Shown piece after piece: positions 1 through 6,959 of a stretch of 64,000 bases of DNA; position 1 is the first letter of the stretch; the number at the start of each line of letters is the position of its first letter. The stretch is from Pseudodesulfovibrio sp. 5S69 (GTDB lineage Bacteria; Desulfobacterota; Desulfovibrionia; Desulfovibrionales; Desulfovibrionaceae). A model generated the notes under the pieces. It worked only from the letters and a program-made list of their open reading frames with translations. It was not told the origin of the DNA and did no database searches. Position numbers and translations under genes: made by a program. Location of the stretch: assembly GCF_037094465.1 (NCBI RefSeq), contig NZ_CP146609.1, forward strand, positions 496,001-560,000. Reading direction: 5' to 3'.

Positions 1-429
1 AGAGAACGTGAGCTATCTCGGATTATGCTCGCAGCTTTAACCGTCGGAATGTGGGCAAAGCTTGAAGACTTTTTGAGACGCTGCATTAGAGCGTGGAACT
101 ATGATGCCCTCTCTCCAATTCAATACGATTGCCATAAGATAGTAGATTTCGTTAAGTGCTTTGACCAAGCTGTTGGCATAAAACTAGACGATCTCCCAAG
201 ATATGAATATGCCAATGCCATTAGGGTCCTCGCGAACACATTTAAGCACAATAACGGACGCTATAAACCAGATTCCTTTCCGATAAATACCACAATTGCA
301 AAACGATGGGGAATTGAGGAGCGCCAAAAGGTGGACTATGAAGGACTGCCTTTTGCCGATTTACTGCTTGATTGTGGAGCATTTTGTGGCGAGTTGTCGG
401 AAAGAGTGCGTTCCAAATTGACTATTTGA
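1..429 (+). CDS. Partial hypothetical protein, possibly HEPN-like
   Basis: The reading frame is open from base 1, so the true start probably lies before the window; the first internal ATG is at 25. The protein is helical and ends at a TGA. A short motif near residue 77 from that ATG (ANTFKHNNG) resembles the conserved Lys-His-Asn region of HEPN-like, abortive-infection-type proteins, but this is only a visual resemblance. The stretch is clearly more AT-rich than the rest of the window, and it ends about 100 bases from the 3' end of a tRNA-Glu gene, which suggests acquired DNA. It could equally be an unrelated conserved hypothetical. Confidence 0.55.
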   Translation, partial: RERELSRIMLAALTVGMWAKLEDFLRRCIRAWNYDALSPIQYDCHKIVDFVKCFDQAVGIKLDDLPRYEYANAIRVLANTFKHNNGRYKPDSFPINTTIAKRWGIEERQKVDYEGLPFADLLLDCGAFCGELSERVRSKLTI

Positions 430-490
430 ACCAGAAGGTTCGTTCTCTGGGGTTTTTCGGCATCATTTTACACGTAATTTTACACGCAAA

Positions 491-523
491 CAAAAACGGG
501 CTACAGCGATTTGCTGTAACCCG
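491..523 (-). terminator. Rho-independent terminator of the tRNA operon
   Basis: An 11-bp inverted repeat at 497-507 and 513-523 (one G-T mismatch) encloses a 5-base loop. On the minus strand it is followed by five T (the A run at 492-496). It lies directly downstream of tRNA-Glu. Confidence 0.8.
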
Positions 524-534
524 TTGATTTGTCT

Positions 535-610
535 TGGCGTCCCCAAGGGGGTTTGAACCCCTGTTGCCGGCGTGAGAGGCCGGAGTCCTAGGCCACTAGA
601 CGATGGGGAC
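535..610 (-). tRNA. tRNA-Glu (anticodon CTC)
   Basis: On the minus strand this is a full cloverleaf of 76 bases including an encoded CCA (535-537). The 7-bp acceptor stem pairs 604-610 with 539-545. The anticodon loop CTCTCAC sits between CCGGC and GCCGG and gives anticodon CTC, which reads GAG. It is the second gene of a tRNA-Lys/tRNA-Glu operon. Its 3' end faces the AT-rich left edge of the window, so it is a possible integration site. Confidence 0.95.
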
Positions 611-616
611 GCATTC

Positions 617-692
617 TGGTGGGTCGTACTGGGCTCGAACCAGTGACTCTCTGCTTAAAAGGCAGATACTCTACCAACTGAGTTAACGACCC
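617..692 (-). tRNA. tRNA-Lys (anticodon TTT)
   Basis: On the minus strand it begins GGGTCGTTAACTCAG and ends with ACGACCC, discriminator A and an encoded CCA (617-619). The anticodon loop CTTTTAA gives TTT. It is six bases upstream of tRNA-Glu and shares its promoter and terminator. Confidence 0.96.
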
Positions 693-714
693 ATGACCCG
701 TCAGGGAAAGTATG

Positions 715-741
715 AGTATCCATTTGGTATCCCGGTGTCAA
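715..741 (-). promoter_or_regulatory. Sigma-70 promoter of the tRNA operon
   Basis: On the minus strand TTGACA (736-741) is a perfect -35. It is followed after 15 bases by GATACT (715-720), a plausible -10, just upstream of tRNA-Lys. The 15-base spacing is short; TACTCA at spacing 17 is an alternative. Confidence 0.5.
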
Positions 742-816
742 GCATATTCTGCAACTTCCCGTTATGGCAAATTGTGCTTGCAACTGTTCGGAATGTCTGT
801 AAAATTAAAGTTTTTC

Positions 817-844
817 TTGCAAAATTATTCCGGTGTGTTATAGT
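817..844 (+). promoter_or_regulatory. Sigma-70 promoter of the PaaK-like ligase
   Basis: TTGCAA (817-822), a 16-base spacer and TATAGT (839-844) lie about 45 bases before the ATG at 891. The surrounding DNA is AT-rich compared with the coding region. Confidence 0.55.
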
Positions 845-890
845 CCCGCTCCCTGTCCGATATGGAATCCAAGCCACCAAGGAGCTACAT

Positions 891-2156
891 ATGACACGAA
901 AAGACCGTACCGAGGGAATCTATTCCCGCCGCGAGGTGCTCGACGAGTCCGAGCGCAGGCAGTACTGCCAGTTGCAGTTAAAAGAGCTGCTTTCCTATGC
1001 CTACAGGTACTCCGAGGACGTCAAGAAGCGGTTCGACCGCGCCCAGTTCAACGTGGACAAGTTCCGCGTGCTCAACGACCTCAAGCATATCCCCATCATC
1101 AAGAAAAAGGAACTGATCTTTCTCCAGTCCATGGGCCCCCGCCTCGGCGGGCTGCTGACCAAGGACCTGGGCGAATTGCAACGCGTGTTCCTTTCCCCGG
1201 GCCCGATCTTCGACCCCGAAGACCGCTCCGAGGATTACTGGGGCTGGACCGAAGGCTTCTACGCCGCGGGCTTCCGCTCCGGCGACCTGGCCCAGATCAC
1301 CTTCAACTACCACCTGGCCCCGGCCGGGCTGATGTTCGAAGAGCCCCTGCGCAACCTGTCCTGCGCCGTGGTGCCCGCCGGTCCCGGCAACACCAACTCG
1401 CAGATCGAGATCATGCAGAAGCTGCGCGTCACCGGCTACGTGGGCACCCCCAGCTACCTCATGCACCTGGCCCAGAAGGCCGAGGAAGCGGGCCTGTCCC
1501 TGCGCAAGGACCTGTTCCTGGAAGTGGCCTTCGTCACCGGCGAAAAGTTCTCCGAGAAGATGCGCTCCACCCTGGAAAAGAAGTTCGACTGCATCATGCG
1601 CCAGGGCTACGGCACCGCGGACGTGGGCTGCATCGGCTACGAGTGCTTCCACAAGTCCGGCCTGCACCTGTCCAACCGCGCCTTTGTCGAGATCTGCCAC
1701 CCCGACACCGGCATCCCGCTCAAGGACGGCGAGGTCGGCGAGATCGTGGTCACCGCCTTCAACCGCACCTACCCGCTCATCCGCCTGGCCACCGGCGACC
1801 TCGGCTACCTGGACCGCACCCCGTGCGCCTGTGGCCGCACCTCCCCGCGCCTGGGCGGCATCGTCGGCCGCGTGGACACCACCGCCCGCATCAAGGGCAT
1901 GTTCGTGTACCCGCATCAGGTCGAGCAGGTCATGGCCCGGTTCGAAGAGGTCAAACGCTGGCAGATCGAAGTCACCAACCCCGGCGGCATCGACGAGATG
2001 ATCCTGTCCATCGAGGCGGGCCAGTTCAACCAGGAGGACGAACTCCTCCACCTCTTCCGCGAGAAGATCAAACTGCGTCCCATCCTCAAGGTCCTCGCCC
2101 CCGGCACCCTGCCCCCGCAGATCCGCCCCATCGAAGACAAGCGCACCTGGGACTAA
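891..2156 (+). CDS. PaaK-like phenylacetate-CoA ligase family protein
   Basis: This 421-residue protein has the size and overall plan of PaaK, an AMP-forming enzyme that activates aryl or acyl acids as CoA thioesters. Recognisable parts are the YGTADVG segment, YPLIRLATGDLG (the Y-RTGD-type motif) and the C-terminal CGRTSPRLGGIVGRVD stretch. The start at 891 follows an AAGGAG site seven bases upstream. A longer in-frame extension to 693 overlaps the tRNA promoter region and has no ribosome site. Notably, the glycine-rich SSGTTG phosphate loop expected near residue 100 is replaced by LSPGPIFDPED, so ATP handling may be altered. It is a single-gene unit with its own promoter and terminator. The substrate is unknown. 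Confidence 0.85.
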   Translation: MTRKDRTEGIYSRREVLDESERRQYCQLQLKELLSYAYRYSEDVKKRFDRAQFNVDKFRVLNDLKHIPIIKKKELIFLQSMGPRLGGLLTKDLGELQRVFLSPGPIFDPEDRSEDYWGWTEGFYAAGFRSGDLAQITFNYHLAPAGLMFEEPLRNLSCAVVPAGPGNTNSQIEIMQKLRVTGYVGTPSYLMHLAQKAEEAGLSLRKDLFLEVAFVTGEKFSEKMRSTLEKKFDCIMRQGYGTADVGCIGYECFHKSGLHLSNRAFVEICHPDTGIPLKDGEVGEIVVTAFNRTYPLIRLATGDLGYLDRTPCACGRTSPRLGGIVGRVDTTARIKGMFVYPHQVEQVMARFEEVKRWQIEVTNPGGIDEMILSIEAGQFNQEDELLHLFREKIKLRPILKVLAPGTLPPQIRPIEDKRTWD

Positions 2157-2180
2157 CCGTCCACTGACGCTCACAATAAA

Positions 2181-2216
2181 CCCCGCCCGACGAGTCCGTC
2201 GGGCGGGGTTTTTTTT
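2181..2216 (+). terminator. Rho-independent terminator after PaaK-like gene
   Basis: CCCCGCCCGACG and CGTCGGGCGGGG form a perfect GC-rich stem with a 4-base loop, followed by eight T. Confidence 0.93.
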
Positions 2217-2218
2217 GA

Positions 2219-2353
2219 TGCCTCCGGGCCTCCAGCCGTTGGCGAGTCTTCGAGCCCTACGGATGAGGACAGCAGCGATCGGCCAGGGGGAAACTTTTGA
2301 GAGAAAGTTTCCCCTGGACTCCCTTCCGACTTTTTGTCGCCGCTGTCGCGGGT
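2219..2353 (+). repeat. Dispersed intergenic repeat, copy 1 (forward)
   Basis: A diverged GCCTCCGG end (2220-2227) follows the terminator. The hairpin is at 2281-2317 (CCAGGGGGAAACTTT paired with AAAGTTTCCCCTGG), then a GACTTTTTG box and a CGCCGCTGTCGCGG end. It pairs head-to-head with copy 2. No gene is seen in the 400-base gap. Confidence 0.7.
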
Positions 2354-2443
2354 CAGTGCTCGGTATGACGTGCCGTTTTACGAACAGGTTTCCCGACCCG
2401 TTACGATGGTACCGTGAAGCAGCACGCCTTGTCGTGTCCACAC

Positions 2444-2551
2444 CCGCGAAGCGGCGCCAGAGAGTTCAGGAAAGGAGGGATGGGGGGCCGGGGAAGGGAG
2501 GAAAGAACCCTTTCCGAAGAGTTTTCCTCCCCTTCCCCGGCCGCCGGAGGC
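2444..2551 (-). repeat. Dispersed intergenic repeat, copy 2 (reverse)
   Basis: It reads CCGCGAAGCGGC, then a long purine/pyrimidine hairpin (GGGGAAGGGAGGAAA near 2489-2505 pairing with TTTTCCTCCCCTTCCCC near 2522-2538), then GGCCGCCGGAGGC. It lies nine bases after the stop of the minus-strand transporter gene, which has no other terminator. Confidence 0.8.
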
Positions 2552-2559
2552 TTCTTCTC

Positions 2560-3546
2560 CTAAGCCGGTTGGCGGGCCATCTCCTCGGGCAGCCCGAAGA
2601 CCTTGGGAGTGAAGCGGACGTACCAGGCCGCGGACTGGACCTGGACGATATAGGCCATGGCGATGACCAGGGCTGCGTCCGAGCCCTGTGTGCCGAAGGC
2701 GTTGATGGCGATGGCGAGCGCGATGGACAGGTTGCGCATGACCGAGCCGTAGACCAGGGCGATGGCGTCGCCGCGCGGCAGCAGGGATTTGCCGATGATC
2801 GTGGAGAGCAGGAAGTTGAAGCCGTAGAGCAGGAGCAGGGGCACGAGGATGTCCAGGAGCAGGCCGGGCGCGGCCGCGATGGTCCGTGCCTTGAGGGCCA
2901 GGGCCACGAACACGATGCCGAGCACGCCCACGGTGGACAGGCCCGGAAACTTCGGGCCGATGTCGCGCTGGAAGGCCTGTTGCCCGTAGCGCTTCACCAG
3001 GAACCGCTGGGTCAGGTAGCCCAGTGCCATGGGCAGGAAGACGATGAACAGGATCTGCTTGAACACGGCGGATAGCTGCATCTGGATGGCCGTGCCCATC
3101 AGGGCCTGGACGTAGAAGGGGGTGGTCAGCGACCCTGCGATGAGGCCGATGACGGTCATCTTGACCGCGGCGGACATGTTGCCCTTGGCGAACCCGGTCC
3201 AGGAGATGGTCATGCCGCTGGTGGGCACCAGCCCGGCCAGGAGCAACCCCAGGGCCATATACGGCCTGTCGCGGAAAAAGAGCAGGCCGACGCCGAAGGT
3301 CAGGAAGGGAATCAGCCCGAAATTGATGAGCTGGGTCAGGAATTGCGCTTTGGCGTCGCCCCCCTCGAAGACCTTGCGGATCTTGAGCGTGACCATCATG
3401 GGATAGACCATGAGGAAGGTGAACGGGATGATCGCGGTTTTCAGCCAGCCGGTATCCGCCCACAGGCCGTAGGCAAACCCGGCAACCATCATCCCCGGAA
3501 TGGCGTAGATCAAGTTTCTGGTCAGTTTCTGCAATATGCCGAACAT
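2560..3546 (-). CDS. BASS/ACR3-superfamily membrane transporter
   Basis: This 328-residue integral membrane protein has about ten hydrophobic segments and belongs to the bile acid:sodium symporter superfamily. Its second segment carries LMVYPMMVTLKI, like the YPM motif of ACR3 arsenite carriers, and the fourth has LVPTSGMTISWTGFAKGN. Members export arsenite or import organic anions with sodium; which applies here cannot be read from the sequence, and no other ars gene is nearby. A 72-residue zinc-ribbon gene lies 18 bases upstream on the same strand, and a Crp/Fnr regulator is divergent, so the pair may be under its control. Confidence 0.8.
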   Translation of the reverse strand: MFGILQKLTRNLIYAIPGMMVAGFAYGLWADTGWLKTAIIPFTFLMVYPMMVTLKIRKVFEGGDAKAQFLTQLINFGLIPFLTFGVGLLFFRDRPYMALGLLLAGLVPTSGMTISWTGFAKGNMSAAVKMTVIGLIAGSLTTPFYVQALMGTAIQMQLSAVFKQILFIVFLPMALGYLTQRFLVKRYGQQAFQRDIGPKFPGLSTVGVLGIVFVALALKARTIAAAPGLLLDILVPLLLLYGFNFLLSTIIGKSLLPRGDAIALVYGSVMRNLSIALAIAINAFGTQGSDAALVIAMAYIVQVQSAAWYVRFTPKVFGLPEEMARQPA

Positions 3547-3564
3547 GGGATACTCCTTGCGGTG

Positions 3565-3783
3565 TTATTCCTGGCCCGACCCGGCCATTTCGGTGGCGCG
3601 GCACTCGGGGTCGGAGCAGCAGGGGGCCTCGCCGTCGCGGTAGACGACGACCCCGTGGCGCACCGGCTCGACGATGTACCGCCTGGAACATTCCTCGCAA
3701 TTGACGTAGAAGGGGGCGTAGTTGTCGAATTCGCCCACCACCTGGCCTGCGTTGCAATACGGACAGCGGATGGTTGCGCTCAT
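3565..3783 (-). CDS. Small zinc-ribbon protein
   Basis: This is a 72-residue soluble protein with a CPYC pair near residue 8, a CEEC pair near residue 30 and a further CCSDPEC group, typical of a metal-binding ribbon. It is the first gene of a two-gene unit with the transporter downstream and has a GGAGG site before the ATG. Its function is unknown; context suggests a role with the transporter or metal stress. Confidence 0.75.
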   Translation of the reverse strand: MSATIRCPYCNAGQVVGEFDNYAPFYVNCEECSRRYIVEPVRHGVVVYRDGEAPCCSDPECRATEMAGSGQE

Positions 3784-3847
3784 GGGGGGACCTCCTTGCT
3801 TTTTCTCGTTGTCGCCCCCAAACTAGGCGTGCGACGCCCCTTTTGCA

Positions 3848-3861
3848 TTGATCTCGATCAA
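3848..3861. promoter_or_regulatory. FNR-type box
   Basis: TTGATCTCGATCAA is an exact match to the FNR consensus TTGAT-N4-ATCAA. It lies in the 104-base gap between the divergent zinc-ribbon/transporter unit and the Crp/Fnr gene, 26 bases before the latter's ATG, so it is a likely autoregulatory and divergent operator. Confidence 0.7.
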
Positions 3862-3887
3862 CAATCAGCACTTTTTCGGGGAATTTC

Positions 3888-4535
3888 ATGCCACCAAGCG
3901 AACTCAAGAGCGAAATCCGCGCGTTTCCCATCTTCGACCGGCTCGACGACGCCCAACTCGACCGCATCGCCTCGCACGCCGAGGTCCTGCGCTTTCCCAA
4001 AAAATCCATGTTCTTCAGCGAGGACAACTCGGCCCAGGGGCTGCACGTGCTCCTGACCGGGCAGGTCAAGCTCTTCCGCCTGGCCGAGGACGGCAAGGAA
4101 CAGACCATCTTCGTGTTCGGCCCCGGCGAGCCGTTCTGCCTGTGCTCCACCTTCTCGGACGGCAAGCTGCCTGCCAACCTCGGTGCGCTTGAGGACAGCC
4201 GCGTCCTGTTCATCCGCCCCAAGGAATACGAACGCCTGGTGCGGGAGGACCCGTCCATCCTCCTGACCATGATGCGGGTCATGTCCCGACGCCTCAAGGA
4301 GGCCATGGACATGATCGATTCCCTGTCCCTCAAGCAGGTCCCCTCCCGGCTCATGGCCTACTTCGAAAGCCGGCACCAGGGCGGCCGCGTCACCCTCGAT
4401 CTCTCCCAACGCGAACTCGCCAAGATCATCGGCATCACCCCCGAGGCCCTGTCCCGCACCCTGCGCAAAATGGCCGACAACGGCGACATTCGTATGGACG
4501 GGAACGACATCTTTCTGCTCGACATGGAGGCGTAG
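3888..4535 (+). CDS. Crp/Fnr family transcriptional regulator
   Basis: This 215-residue protein has an N-terminal cyclic-nucleotide-type beta-barrel (about 15-115), a long dimer helix (about 120-150) and a C-terminal winged HTH. The recognition helix contains PEALSR (E186, S189, R190), the E--SR pattern of FNR that reads TTGAT half-sites, and exactly such a site lies just upstream. It lacks the N-terminal cysteine cluster of FNR; its only cysteines are C84 and C86 (FCLCS) in the sensor barrel. The signal may therefore be thiol, metal, haem or a small molecule. It may control itself and the divergent transporter pair. Confidence 0.9.
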   Translation: MPPSELKSEIRAFPIFDRLDDAQLDRIASHAEVLRFPKKSMFFSEDNSAQGLHVLLTGQVKLFRLAEDGKEQTIFVFGPGEPFCLCSTFSDGKLPANLGALEDSRVLFIRPKEYERLVREDPSILLTMMRVMSRRLKEAMDMIDSLSLKQVPSRLMAYFESRHQGGRVTLDLSQRELAKIIGITPEALSRTLRKMADNGDIRMDGNDIFLLDMEA

Positions 4536-4541
4536 GGGGCT

Positions 4542-4648
4542 GCCTCCGGCGGCCCTCCCGGGGGGCTCCTTCGGAGAGACCAGGGCGCTGCCCTGGACCC
4601 GCCAGGGAGCAAAGCCCCCTGGACCCCCATGTTCGCTTCGCTCAGGGG
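4542..4648 (+). repeat. Dispersed intergenic repeat, copy 3 (forward, variant)
   Basis: GCCTCCGGCGGCC starts seven bases after the regulator's stop codon. Hairpins CAGGGCGCTGCCCTG and GGGGGCT...AGCCCCC follow, then GGACCCCCATG and a CGCTTCGCTC end. It pairs with reverse copy 4. Confidence 0.65.
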
Positions 4649-4700
4649 CGTGCGGCTGCGGAAGGCTGCGACGGGACGCCTTCCGCCGTGCCGGTGGGCA

Positions 4701-4775
4701 ATTTCGGACGGGGAAAACGGGTGAAAGGACGAGCCGCTTCTTGAAACGAATTACGCCGTTTTCCCCGCCCGAAAT
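4701..4775. repeat. Inverted repeat with 20-bp arms
   Basis: ATTTCGGACGGGGAAAACGG (4701-4720) and CCGTTTTCCCCGCCCGAAAT (4756-4775) pair over 20 bases with one mismatch around a 35-base loop. A T-rich run follows on the plus strand. It sits between two dispersed-repeat copies in a gap that holds no gene. Confidence 0.75.
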
Positions 4776-4875
4776 CGCGGGTTTTGTTTTTTGGGGAAAG
4801 ATATAGCCTGCTAAGAAAGATTTCTTTCACTGTTTCAACACGCCGCAAACCCCATTCTCCGAGTTCCGCCTGTCC

Positions 4876-5074
4876 CGCCTGCGGCGTTGGCTACCTACGC
4901 GAACCCTTCGGGGCACCACCCGACCAAGCTACTCCCTCCTCCACGCGCAGCACTCCGCCATCCCGCGCCCGCACGCCCCTGCCGAAGGCACACAAAAAGT
5001 TTGGGAGGGTCCAGGGAACCTTTTCCAAAAGGTTCCCTGGCGGGGTCCGGGGCAGCGCCCCGGCCGCCGGAGGC
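4876..5074 (-). repeat. Dispersed intergenic repeat, copy 4 (reverse, long form)
   Basis: The core at 4979-5074 runs GCCGAAGGCACACAAAAAGTTT, a hairpin (AGGGAACCTTTT...AAAAGGTTCCCT) and GGCCGCCGGAGGC. The upstream 100 bases (GGCGTTGGCTACC..., CGCGAACCCTTCGGG) are shared with copy 7 at 27.9 kb, so the long form is about 190 bases. Confidence 0.75.
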
Positions 5075-5075
5075 G

Positions 5076-5109
5076 AAAAAAAGGGCCCGCAACCAGTGGT
5101 TACGGGCCC
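5076..5109 (-). terminator. Terminator of the DUF2959 gene
   Basis: On the minus strand GGGCCCGTAACC and GGTTGCGGGCCC pair around a 3-base loop and are followed by seven T. It lies 22 bases after the stop codon and directly abuts repeat copy 4. Confidence 0.92.
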
Positions 5110-5131
5110 CCTTTATCGTCTGGAGTCAGTG

Positions 5132-5773
5132 TTATTCCAGGGTCTTGATGAAGGAGTCGGCCTCGGCGATGGACTTGTCCATTTCCTTGATGAGGGAGTC
5201 CACGTTGGTGCGGATGGAGGTGAGTTCGCCCTGGAGCGAGGCGATGGCTTTGGCGTTGAGGTTGTGCTTGAGATAGAGGACCTGATCGTGGAAGGCGTTG
5301 AGCACCGGGTGCATTTTCTTTTCGGCGTTGCGCATGGCCTTGATCAGACCGTTGTATTTCTTTTTGGTGGCGGCGAGTTTCTGTTCGCTGGACCGGCGCA
5401 GTTTGGCGCTGGAGTATTGTTTGATCTCGCCGCTCCATTCGTCGAACAGGGCGTTGGCCACGTCTTCGACGGAGTCGATGCGCGCCTTGACGTCGTCCGC
5501 CTGGTCCTTGCAGTCCTCGTATTCGCCATTGAGCTTTTCGTAGACTTCCTGGAGCTTGCCGCCGTCGAAGTCGACCACGGACTTGAACTGTTCCAGAGCG
5601 GAGGCAAACTGTTCCTTGGCGTCTTTCTGGGATTCGCGGGCGTTCTCGACCCGGTCGGACAGGATCTCGCGCTTGTCGTAGCCCATGGACTCCATGGCTG
5701 AATAGTAGGTCTTGGAGCAGCCGTAGGCGAGGAAGAGGGTGAGGATGGACAGGGCCAGGGCGAACCGTTTCAT
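5132..5773 (-). CDS. DUF2959 family lipoprotein
   Basis: This 213-residue protein has a lipoprotein signal (hydrophobic run, then LAYGC with the lipobox cysteine at 19). The YYSAMESMGYDKREILSDRVENARESQKDAK stretch that opens the mature protein marks DUF2959. The rest is almost entirely helical and charged, consistent with long coiled coils in the periplasm. The function is unknown. It is a single-gene unit with a strong terminator. Confidence 0.85.
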   Translation of the reverse strand: MKRFALALSILTLFLAYGCSKTYYSAMESMGYDKREILSDRVENARESQKDAKEQFASALEQFKSVVDFDGGKLQEVYEKLNGEYEDCKDQADDVKARIDSVEDVANALFDEWSGEIKQYSSAKLRRSSEQKLAATKKKYNGLIKAMRNAEKKMHPVLNAFHDQVLYLKHNLNAKAIASLQGELTSIRTNVDSLIKEMDKSIAEADSFIKTLE

Positions 5774-5839
5774 ACGTAACTCCTTGAAGGCGGCGAATGT
5801 TTTTCCGGTAAATACAACAAAGGGTCGGGATGGGCAAAC

Positions 5840-6733
5840 CTAAGTGCGCTGCGCGAGCAGGCTGCGCGCGCCCCGGACCAGGGCGTCGGTAAAGGAGGTC
5901 AGGCGGGCGGATTCGAGGTTCCAGCACTGCCAGTGCAGGCGCACGGTGAAGACGTGGCCCGGCAGGAGATCGACGAGTTCGCCGCGTTCCAGGTAGGGCG
6001 CGGCCTGCTGGTCCGGGAGCATGCCGGACACCCGGCCCGAAGCGATGGCCGGGGCGAACTTTTCGGACGAGGGCAGGTAGAAGGGCGACCGCAGGCCGGG
6101 CCGCTGCCCGAGGGCCTCGGCCAGGAGGAGCTCATGCATGACATCCTTGCGGTTGAAGACCAGAATCGGGGCAGTTTCAACGTCCTCCAACACTGCGCCG
6201 TTACTATACCATTTCATTTTGTATGACGGCGTAGCATACATTCGGTAATCCATGTCGCCGAGGTATTCCACGCGGCAACCCTGGACCGGTTCGGCGCGGT
6301 CCGCGACGCAGCCGAGGACGTCGCCGGCCTTGAGGAGTTTGAGGGTCTCGGCCTGGTCGTCCACGGACAGGTCCAGGAGCACGGGTTCGCCGTCCAGGTA
6401 GTCGTCCACGGCCGGGAAGAACCAGGTGGCCAGGGAGTCGGCGTTGACGCCCACGGCCAGGGTGTCGAACCCGGCGTCATTTTGGCCCAGCCCGGCACCC
6501 AGGTCCTCTTCGAGCCGCCGCACCTGGCGGAAATGCTTGAGCATGGCCTGTCCGGCCACGGTGGGCCGGGGCGGCGAGGAGCGCACCAGGAGCACGCACC
6601 CGGCCTGCTCTTCCAGCAGCTTGACCCGCTGGGACACGGCCCCCTGGGTCAGGTGCAGGACCCGCGCCCCCTTCTCGAACCCGCCCTCCCCGACCACGGC
6701 GGCAAAGGCCTCGACCAACTTGTAATCCAGCAT
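5840..6733 (-). CDS. argP: LysR-type regulator ArgP
   Basis: This 297-residue LysR protein has an HTH over residues 4-60 (FEKGARVLHLTQGAVSQRVKLLEEQAG), matching the ArgP/IciA subgroup, followed by a periplasmic-binding-like effector domain. ArgP activates the arginine/lysine exporter gene argO. Here a LysE/ArgO-type exporter is divergently transcribed 226 bases away, and a T-N11-A LysR box lies nine bases upstream of the start. The ATG at 6733 matches the usual ArgP N-terminus, although the ribosome site is poor. Confidence 0.88.
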   Translation of the reverse strand: MLDYKLVEAFAAVVGEGGFEKGARVLHLTQGAVSQRVKLLEEQAGCVLLVRSSPPRPTVAGQAMLKHFRQVRRLEEDLGAGLGQNDAGFDTLAVGVNADSLATWFFPAVDDYLDGEPVLLDLSVDDQAETLKLLKAGDVLGCVADRAEPVQGCRVEYLGDMDYRMYATPSYKMKWYSNGAVLEDVETAPILVFNRKDVMHELLLAEALGQRPGLRSPFYLPSSEKFAPAIASGRVSGMLPDQQAAPYLERGELVDLLPGHVFTVRLHWQCWNLESARLTSFTDALVRGARSLLAQRT

Positions 6734-6741
6734 CCTGCTTC

Positions 6742-6756
6742 ATTAGCATTTCTAAT
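6742..6756. promoter_or_regulatory. LysR-type (ArgP) box
   Basis: ATTAGCATTTCTAAT is a perfect 5-5-5 palindrome with the T-N11-A pattern of LysR sites. It is immediately upstream of argP in the argP/argO intergenic region, and another ATTAG half-site is at 6771-6775. Confidence 0.65.
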
Positions 6757-6842
6757 GCACCCAGAAAACAATTAGTTTTACACCATCGCCCTTCCAGCTC
6801 TACAACGCCCCCAACAACAACCTGAACCAACACCCACCCCTC

Positions 6843-6952
6843 CCCGCGAAGCGGCCCAAAAAGCTCAGGAGGGAGAAGGGATGGAGGTCCGGGGAGGGAA
6901 GAGGGAAGCCCTTTTCAGAGGGTTCCTCTTCCCTTCCCCGGCCGCCGGAGGC
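6843..6952 (-). repeat. Dispersed intergenic repeat, copy 5 (reverse)
   Basis: It reads CCGCGAAGCGGC, an AAAAAGCTC box, a long hairpin (GGGGAGGGAAGAGG...CCTCTTCCCTTCCCC) and GGCCGCCGGAGGC. It is a single copy in a divergent promoter region. Its terminal GGAGG falls at the Shine-Dalgarno position of argO, eight bases before the ATG. Confidence 0.78.
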
Positions 6953-6959
6953 ACAACAC

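Noticed and set aside
978..2441. Long minus-strand frame of 487 codons opposite the PaaK-like gene
   Set aside because: It is the antisense shadow of a GC-rich gene, with low-complexity Gly/Ala/Asp composition and no ribosome site.
4784..5701. Plus-strand frame across repeat copy 4 and the DUF2959 gene
   Set aside because: It crosses a terminator and a hairpin repeat and is antisense to a lipoprotein gene; not family-like.
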